Of a stretch of DNA of 64,000 nucleotides, positions 59,301 through 64,000 are shown piece by piece. The stretch comes from an uncultured Fibrobacter sp. Its GTDB lineage: Bacteria > Fibrobacterota > Fibrobacteria > Fibrobacterales > Fibrobacteraceae. Each line of letters opens with the position of its first letter. Position 1 is the stretch's first letter. The notes below the pieces were generated by a model, which saw nothing but the letters and a program-made list of their open reading frames with translations, had not been told where the DNA came from and searched no databases. The stretch covers positions 186,001 to 250,000 of the forward strand of contig CAKUWY010000001.1 in the NCBI GenBank assembly GCA_934699585.1, given 5' to 3'. The translations under genes and the position numbers were made by a program.

Positions 59301-60569
59301 TTACTCTTGCAAGCGGTATATCTTTACGGCCTTGATGTAGAAGGTCCTTTCTTCACCGCCAAGGTTCAGTTCAAAGCGGGCGAAGGGGGTACTCTCTTTC
59401 GGGACAAACTCTATTTCCACAGACTTGCCCGAAGTTCCCACATCCACATGTTTCTGGAAGCCGATGGTATCGTAGTCATCGTACGCCCCGATTCTTGCAG
59501 TAATTTGACCTTCGACATCGGACCAGATGGTAAACACGCATTTGTACTTTTTGCCAGCAAGAAGCGCCACATTCTCTTGGATGAGCTGGACACTGTATGA
59601 AAACCTACCACCCCGAGTCACCTGAATTTTTGCTAGATGGTCACCTTTATCATCTTCTTCGACAGAAGCCTTCGACCGACCTTCAAACTGATCAAACACA
59701 ATCCAGCTATAGAAATCCTTTGAAAAATCACCATTGGAAATTGTATTGTCGCTCATGGAACCGATAATACCTTCCCAAATGTCCAGAACATATGCCTCAG
59801 CTCCTTCTCCATCGGCAGTTGTGTAACCGTAACGGAGAGGACGGAAGCTAGAGATAAACTGAAGATTCAGTTTTTCCCATATTGAGGTATTGCGTTTTGC
59901 ATCCAAGTAAATCACGCCATCGTCTGCAATTTCAGCATCAGAAAAATCTATGCCTTCTACGAAATAGCGCGGATAGAATACTACAGACAAATTCGCAACA
60001 CTGTCCGAAACCTTTTCTATCTGAGAATAGTGATATCGGAGTTCAAATTGTTTGAACCAAGAAAGCGAATAGCGAACAGGAACATACTTGCCTCCCAGCA
60101 ACAACCGACCTTGTACACAGGCTTTTTCGTCAACCGGTCTGAAGGCAACACCCATTTCTTTCAGGTAACCCTTGTCTTCCAGATCGATATTCTTGAAGGG
60201 TTCTGCCACCTGGTCCGCATTGGTGAAGGAGACCTTCAAAGAAGAATCCTGTGCATTTTCACCAGGCCACAGCTGTACGCCCTTGGCCACATCAATGCTT
60301 ACCGCCACATAATAGCTGGAATAAGAACGAACCTCAAAGAAATCCAAAGCAAAAGAATCTAGCAGCAGAGGTTCATCCTTAGCGGCCGTCTTAGCAAGAG
60401 AATTAGAGGAAATTTCGGAATAATCAACAGAGAAATCTGCAGTAAAGGCCAAGGACGGGTTCCCGATTTCGATACCCGCCACAGACTTATCATCGGAACA
60501 AGCAACAAAAACCATGGCAGCGCATGCCATAGTCAACAAATACCCAAATTTAAACCCCGCAAAGCGCAT
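59301..60569 (-). CDS. Lipoprotein with GIEIGNP motif and CBM-like C-terminal domain
   Basis: 422 residues. Lipobox VFVAC followed by SDDKSVAGIEIGNPSLAFTADFSVDY. The middle is beta-rich without known motifs; the last 150 residues (ISNGDFSKDFYSWIVFDQFEGRSKASVEEDDKGDHLAKIQV ... FELNLGG) look like a carbohydrate-binding jelly roll (CBM4/9 or F5/8-like). The stop of the upstream TIGR02147 regulator gene and this ATG overlap by one base, so the pair is coupled. Possible surface sugar sensor or binder (inference). Confidence 0.72.
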   Translation of the reverse strand: MRFAGFKFGYLLTMACAAMVFVACSDDKSVAGIEIGNPSLAFTADFSVDYSEISSNSLAKTAAKDEPLLLDSFALDFFEVRSYSSYYVAVSIDVAKGVQLWPGENAQDSSLKVSFTNADQVAEPFKNIDLEDKGYLKEMGVAFRPVDEKACVQGRLLLGGKYVPVRYSLSWFKQFELRYHYSQIEKVSDSVANLSVVFYPRYFVEGIDFSDAEIADDGVIYLDAKRNTSIWEKLNLQFISSFRPLRYGYTTADGEGAEAYVLDIWEGIIGSMSDNTISNGDFSKDFYSWIVFDQFEGRSKASVEEDDKGDHLAKIQVTRGGRFSYSVQLIQENVALLAGKKYKCVFTIWSDVEGQITARIGAYDDYDTIGFQKHVDVGTSGKSVEIEFVPKESTPFARFELNLGGEERTFYIKAVKIYRLQE

Positions 60570-61417
60570 TACATTCCTCGTGTTAGGGGGAACAACTGGA
60601 TATTAACCTGAACTACGTCATCGCCTTCTCCAGCACCGGCAGAAAAATCTAGTAGTTCTTTGCGCATTAGTTGGATTTGTTTTTTCAAATTGGGGAAATC
60701 TTTGTGCCTTATGCTGAAAGTGAGGGCCGAAAAGTCCCTATCCTGGCTTGCCAGTTCGGACAACTTATCCTTGGACAGGGAAAGCATCTGCTGGTGGTAC
60801 TGCTTTACCATCAGGTCCTGAACTTCGTCGTCAGTAGTGATCATAGGGTCCCGCTGGCGGAATCCGTTGGCGGTCTTGACCAGAAGTCCCAGTTCAAGAA
60901 GAAGGCTGAAGGATTCCTGCACCTGGGCGGGAGTAACCTTGCCGTCAAGACGCTTGGAAACCCAGTCGGGAATGGGCCTGAAGCCCTTCAGGGAAACCAT
61001 TTCCAGAATGACGGAATGGTGCCATTCCCTAAAAATGCGGAGCTGGGCCTGGTCCATCTTGTGGAGTTTGGAATGGGGGCTTGCCTTCACCAGCTGCTCG
61101 TAATAGACCTTCTTTTCTTCGTCGTCAGTGGCCTGGTTAAAGAACACCAGATTCTCGAAATAAGTAGCCCGCTGCTTAATAAGCCCAAGACCGTGGATAA
61201 GCTTAGTGACGGTGCTCTTAGTAATATTACGCTTGCCGTCGATAGTCAGTTTCAGGTGGGCGTGACTGGAAAGTCCCGCTTTTTCGGCAAAAAAACGCAA
61301 ACTGAAGGCCGGCTGGGTCTTCTTCTTGTATTCGTAGTAGTCCCGAAGATACACGCGAAAATTCGTGTATTGCAGCACATCGGGCTCTGTCAATTTTACA
61401 CTTTCTCCATTTTCCAT
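60569..61417 (-). CDS. TIGR02147 family protein, putative regulator
   Basis: 282 residues. Matches the pattern of TIGR02147 (found largely in Fibrobacter and some Deltaproteobacteria): YTNFRVYLRDYYEYKKKTQPAFSLRFFAEKAGLSS and an HTH-like KRNITKSTVTKLIHGLGL, then HSVILEMVSLKGF and IQLMRKELLDF. Function is not experimentally known to me; HTH-like N-terminus suggests DNA binding. No membrane segment. Its gene precedes and overlaps the GIEIGNP lipoprotein gene, so the two are a likely functional pair. Confidence 0.85.
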   Translation of the reverse strand: MENGESVKLTEPDVLQYTNFRVYLRDYYEYKKKTQPAFSLRFFAEKAGLSSHAHLKLTIDGKRNITKSTVTKLIHGLGLIKQRATYFENLVFFNQATDDEEKKVYYEQLVKASPHSKLHKMDQAQLRIFREWHHSVILEMVSLKGFRPIPDWVSKRLDGKVTPAQVQESFSLLLELGLLVKTANGFRQRDPMITTDDEVQDLMVKQYHQQMLSLSKDKLSELASQDRDFSALTFSIRHKDFPNLKKQIQLMRKELLDFSAGAGEGDDVVQVNIQLFPLTRGM

Positions 61418-61505
61418 ACCCTAAAAATAGAAGTCTAGAGGGGCAAAGGCACTGTCCGATGGTTAATTATCGTTTACCTAAGTAACCAACAGCGGCTTTG
61501 CCGCT

Positions 61506-61622
61506 GTGAGTTATCAGTTGTGAGTTATGAGTTGTCGGTATTTAATTTGCCGCCGGAAGCGCGATTATAAGAACCCTAGACTCATAACTCATTACTCAAT
61601 ACTCATTACTCATGCCTCAGAG
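61506..61622. repeat. Two-armed heptamer array (inverted repeat) before the GNAT gene end
   Basis: Left arm (61506-61540) GTGAGTT, ATCAGTT, GTGAGTT, ATGAGTT, GTCGGTA; right arm (61581-61622) CTCATAA, CTCATTA, CTCAATA, CTCATTA, CTCATGC, CTCAGAG. The arms are complementary (GAGTTATGAGTT versus AACTCATAACTC), giving a 35-bp-class stem with a 40-base loop. The following GGGCCGAAGGCCC adds a small hairpin before the GNAT stop at 61648. Confidence 0.9.
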
Positions 61623-61647
61623 GGCCGAAGGCCCGACCTCATACCCC

Positions 61648-62211
61648 TCAGTCACGAGCGAGTTTCGACAGGCGCAGGTGGTCGTGGAATTTCCCGCGCA
61701 GGCATTCTAAGTCCCTAGAAACGCCTTCTTCCTTGAAGCCGCACCGCTTGGCCAAAGCGATGCTCGCCTTATTTTCTACAGCAGCCGTAATTTCCAGGCG
61801 GTTCAATTTCAAGGCTTCGAAGCAGAACTTGCACAGGAGGTTCAGGGATTCCGTCGCGAGGCCGCGGCCTGTAAAGTTCCGCCCGAGCCAATAACTGAGA
61901 GTGGCCGAGCGGTGCTCTGGATGAACCCAGCCGATAAAGATGCAGCCCGCAAGATTATCCCCGCCGGCAGTTTTCTCAAAAACGCCCCAGCAGGCACCGT
62001 TACCCATCTGGGCTTGCATCTCCCAGGTTTCCAGACGGTCCATAACGTCTTCGACGGAAGTGCAATCAGGAGGCCAGGGCAAGAACCGCGAGAGATGCTC
62101 CCGGGATGCTTCAATCAGGCGGTAAAGACCTGCCGCATCAGGTTCGTGTAGCACCCGAAGAACAACCCGCTCGCCAGGCAGTTCCGTTTCGGGAATTTCG
62201 TCTAGAATCAT
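61648..62211 (-). CDS. GNAT family acetyltransferase (RimJ/RimL-type)
   Basis: 187 residues with the acetyl-CoA motif region SYWLGRNFTGRGLATESLNLLCKFCFEALKLNRLEITAAVENKASIALAKRCGFKEEG, the pattern of the RimJ/RimL group that acetylates N-termini or small molecules. The substrate is not known. Acetyl-CoA-binding Q/RxxGxG/A is RNFTGRGLA. The array at 61506 covers the region past its stop. A palindromic repeat pair lies upstream. Confidence 0.85.
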   Translation of the reverse strand: MILDEIPETELPGERVVLRVLHEPDAAGLYRLIEASREHLSRFLPWPPDCTSVEDVMDRLETWEMQAQMGNGACWGVFEKTAGGDNLAGCIFIGWVHPEHRSATLSYWLGRNFTGRGLATESLNLLCKFCFEALKLNRLEITAAVENKASIALAKRCGFKEEGVSRDLECLRGKFHDHLRLSKLARD

Positions 62212-62249
62212 GGGCAGAAATGTAGGAAACAGGTTCGAGGTTCAAGGAA

Positions 62250-62273
62250 CGTCATCCTCGCGTAGGCGAGGAT
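62250..62273 (-). repeat. Palindromic dispersed repeat, minus orientation
   Basis: CGTCATCCTCGCGTAGGCGA then GGATC: GTCATCCTCGC and GCGAGGATC arms, upstream of the GNAT start. Confidence 0.75.
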
Positions 62274-62296
62274 CCATATACAGATCTCGCCAGTAG

Positions 62297-62320
62297 ATGC
62301 CCGCCTTCGCGGGCATGACA
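62297..62320 (+). repeat. Palindromic dispersed repeat, plus orientation
   Basis: GATGCCCGCC-TTC-GCGGGCATGACA: second copy 24 bases on, in opposite orientation, differing in stem bases but with compensating changes in both arms (pairing kept). Confidence 0.8.
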
Positions 62321-62355
62321 ATACTGGTGTTATCAACAGAATGAAGAAAACAGAA

Positions 62356-62382
62356 AAGCCCGCTGGCATAAGTCAGCGGGCC
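62356..62382 (-). terminator. Terminator of tRNA-Leu
   Basis: GGCCCGCTG-ACTTATGC-CAGCGGGC then TTTTCTGTTTTC on the minus strand, a few bases past the tRNA. Confidence 0.9.
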
Positions 62383-62387
62383 TTCAG

Positions 62388-62471
62388 TGCGGATGAAAGG
62401 ACTTGAACCTTCATGCCCTCGCGAGCACTAGAACCTGAATCTAGCGTGTCTACCAGTTCCACCACATCCGC
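62388..62471 (-). tRNA. tRNA-Leu (anticodon CAG)
   Basis: Acceptor GCGGATG / CATCCGC, D-arm GGAACTGGTAGACA region, anticodon stem CTAGA-TTCAGGT-TCTAG, class II variable arm, T-arm GAAGG-TTCAAGT-CCTTT, discriminator A. No encoded CCA. Confidence 0.95.
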
Positions 62472-62483
62472 GTGGTGCACCAA

Positions 62484-62511
62484 ATTTTGAAAAAAAAGCC
62501 CGTTTTGTCAA
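62484..62511 (-). promoter_or_regulatory. Likely promoter of tRNA-Leu
   Basis: Minus strand TTGACA (62511-62506), 16-base spacer, CAAAAT (62489-62484), 12 bases before the tRNA. The -10 box is a weaker match. Confidence 0.6.
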
Positions 62512-62524
62512 GGGGGTAGCCCGA

Positions 62525-63280
62525 TTATTTCTTGAAAGGGAACGCTTCCCGAATCCAATCCAGGTGGTGGCCTTGCCAATAGCTCCAGTCGTGCTCCCCA
62601 GAGGGGTCATACCTCAGGTCGCAGTCCGCCCCCACATTCTTGCAAAATTCCTGAATCCAGGGGATTGTTTCCGACGGAGGATAGAGCCTGTCGGCACCGC
62701 CCTGCAAAAAACGCCACTTGCCGGAGCCCATCTTGGGGGATGCCGCAACAGCGGGAGCCTCCCCCAGCAATTTGCCATAGGAACTCACCAAAAGCCGGTT
62801 TTTCACTCGGCGTTTTCCATACATGGAATAAACCAGAACCCCAAGAGAGCCGTCAGAGACGCCCACAAGGGAGACCTCTTCTACAAAACCCCTCCGCCTC
62901 CTGGCAATGGAATCCAGGGCCGCATCCACCGCAGAAACCATCACCTCCGTCGCCCAATGGTTTTCTTTGCAGGCCGAAGCGCTCAACACCACCACATCCG
63001 GGAAAATATCCGAAAAGGCCTCCCCCGCCACCAAGCCCTTTTGACAGTTGCCACTGGTCATGCCGCCGTGGAACCAGACCACCACATCCTTTTTCGCCGC
63101 ATGTCCAGGAAATGACGCCTTGACCTTGGCCTTTGAATCGTATTCGGGCCACCAGATTCCGACAGGTACTCGCAACACAGTGCCGGTAGCCTTTATCGGC
63201 AGAACCGAAACCGTCAAGGAATCCCGACTAGCCCCGAGGGCCAGGGATACGGCAAGCAACAGCACCCAAAGAGGTTTCAT
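62525..63280 (-). CDS. Secreted alpha/beta-hydrolase (esterase-like)
   Basis: 251 residues with signal peptide (cut near ALGA). HGG motif (VVWFHGGMTSGNC), the nucleophile in GVSDGSLG (Gly-x-Ser-x-Gly, Ser about 145), Asp in GGADRLYPP and His in GEHDWSYW complete a triad. Cys residues (NCQKG, SACKE, FCKN, DCD) may form disulfides. Such enzymes in Fibrobacter often remove acetyl or feruloyl groups from xylan, but no carbohydrate-binding module is attached. Start overlaps the stop of the next gene by 4 bases, coupled to two membrane genes. Confidence 0.83.
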   Translation of the reverse strand: MKPLWVLLLAVSLALGASRDSLTVSVLPIKATGTVLRVPVGIWWPEYDSKAKVKASFPGHAAKKDVVVWFHGGMTSGNCQKGLVAGEAFSDIFPDVVVLSASACKENHWATEVMVSAVDAALDSIARRRRGFVEEVSLVGVSDGSLGVLVYSMYGKRRVKNRLLVSSYGKLLGEAPAVAASPKMGSGKWRFLQGGADRLYPPSETIPWIQEFCKNVGADCDLRYDPSGEHDWSYWQGHHLDWIREAFPFKK

Positions 63281-63789
63281 CGTTTGTTTCTTATGGCGAG
63301 GATAAAGAATATCAGGAAACCGACTGAACAGACCCCGATGATTCCAAGGGCTATTAGGGAGTTGACCAGCTGGTATTCCGACACCGTTTCCCAGTCCAGT
63401 TCACCGTAGGTCGAGGCCAAGGACTTGACGATATAGCGGTTGTCGGACAGCCTAACGGCACTGATTTCCAGGGGAACATCCCCCACGTTGATAGCGGCAA
63501 AGCTGAACCAATCCGACATTTCGTCCAGCATTTCTTCCGACGCGTACAGGACAAAGGTAGCGCTGTCGTCGCCGTTTATCCTAAAGAAAGTCTTGTCCAA
63601 AAACGGAACGTTGCTGCCTCCAAAGACGCTGGGGATAGCGGCATAGGAGACCCGTCCATAAAAAAGGTGTTCTTCCTTGAAAAAGCTCTGCAACACAGGC
63701 CCTGCGTAGGACACGCACCAGACCACCGCCAACAAGAACAGCAAGGCAAAATTGAAATAAATAGAACGTCTTGAACGAAATCTGGGCAT
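63277..63789 (-). CDS. Membrane protein with N- and C-terminal helices, function unknown
   Basis: 170 residues: a helix near the N-terminus (about 11-30, IYFNFALLFLLAVVWCVSYA), an extracytoplasmic beta-like part (about 35-140), and a second helix at the end (about 146-166, IALGIIGVCSVGFLIFFIL). Basic at both cytoplasmic ends. I do not recognise the family. Overlaps the esterase gene by 4 bases and follows the next gene by 6 bases, so three genes share one transcript. Confidence 0.7.
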   Translation of the reverse strand: MPRFRSRRSIYFNFALLFLLAVVWCVSYAGPVLQSFFKEEHLFYGRVSYAAIPSVFGGSNVPFLDKTFFRINGDDSATFVLYASEEMLDEMSDWFSFAAINVGDVPLEISAVRLSDNRYIVKSLASTYGELDWETVSEYQLVNSLIALGIIGVCSVGFLIFFILAIRNKR

Positions 63790-63795
63790 CGAAAA

Positions 63796-64000
63796 TTATT
63801 GCTTGGAGCGGAACATGAAGAAAAATGTAGCTAAAAGAAGCACCAAGGTCAAGAAGTAGAAGACCAGGGGAATCTTTGCGTTCAGGGCGATTTCGTTTAA
63901 CCGTTCCATCTGGAAAAACTGAATGAGTTCCTCGCTGTTCAGCATGGCGGCATCGTTGTCGATGCGGGCCCAGGCATGGGAAAGATCCACGTTGATGTTC
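63796..64000 (-). CDS. Partial membrane protein gene, cut by the window end
   Basis: The frame is open to the end of the window. The last 67 residues are visible: an amphipathic part (SHAWARIDNDAAMLNSEELIQFFQMERLNEIALNAKIP) and a C-terminal membrane helix (LVFYFLTLVLLLATFFFMF) ending in RSKQ. First gene of the esterase unit on the minus strand; family unknown. Confidence 0.65.
   Translation of the reverse strand, partial: NINVDLSHAWARIDNDAAMLNSEELIQFFQMERLNEIALNAKIPLVFYFLTLVLLLATFFFMFRSKQ

Overview
The window looks like a chromosomal segment of a Fibrobacter-type bacterium (Fibrobacterota). The case is inferential but consistent. It has a SprA-type translocon protein of the type IX secretion system (T9SS) and a surface protein ending in a T9SS-like sorting domain. 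It also has serine-rich lipoproteins, a TIGR02147-family regulator overlapping a lipoprotein gene, CotH and glycoside hydrolase genes for a plant-fibre lifestyle, and a ubiA-ubiX-ubiE set for menaquinone. The density is that of a normal bacterial chromosome. There is no phage, plasmid, complete insertion sequence or CRISPR array; a lone tyrosine recombinase at 13496-14332 is the only mobility gene.

Layout. 1-4 kb: end of an unknown gene, a MATE exporter, uvrB. 4-7 kb: a lipoprotein and gpmI. 7-13 kb (minus): a large secreted glycoside hydrolase, argB-argD, a small secreted protein. 13-18 kb: ferredoxin, recombinase, a 1212-residue surface protein. 18.5-21.3 kb: batD-batE. 21.4-28.3 kb: the giant SprA gene. 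28.5-31.4 kb: an AIPR-family (phage-resistance-like) gene divergent from a leucine-rich-repeat gene. 31.4-36.3 kb: two S41 protease lipoproteins, an M23 peptidase, a small lipoprotein. 36.4-42.5 kb: rsmI, lnt, a hydrolase-fold protein, a TPM protein, an M16 protease. 42.6-47.3 kb: tRNA-Glu, then ABC exporter, methyltransferase, waaA, ispH and rpmB (envelope lipid and isoprenoid genes). 47.4-51.1 kb: exonuclease, DUF374 acyltransferase, tRNA-Cys, AlkD-like protein, birA. 51.1-53.6 kb: menaquinone tail genes. 53.6-64 kb: CotH protein, tRNA-Phe, HD-GYP, tRNA-Ser, outer-membrane protein, comF, lipoprotein plus TIGR02147 regulator, GNAT, tRNA-Leu, esterase and two membrane proteins.

The most unusual feature lies between and at the edges of the genes. 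At least ten places carry degenerate tandem arrays with a strict 7-bp period (units such as CCTAACC, GTGAGTT, AATGTGA). They often start at a stop codon or end at a start codon. In one case the array encodes the signal peptide of a lipoprotein. A second family of short palindromes (stem-loop flanked by GGATC and GATGAC) is scattered through the window. It lies inside uvrB twice, in frame, and supplies the stop codons of lnt and ubiX. Two composite elements share a 45-bp core, and others share a 21-bp core, so these arrays are parts of mobile or copied units and not random low-complexity DNA.

Functionally, the genes cover envelope building (lnt, waaA, ABC exporter, ispH, DUF374), protein export to the surface (SprA and its likely client), envelope proteolysis (two S41, M23, M16), respiration quinone synthesis, DNA repair (UvrB, AlkD-like) and translation (five tRNAs, L28, RsmI).
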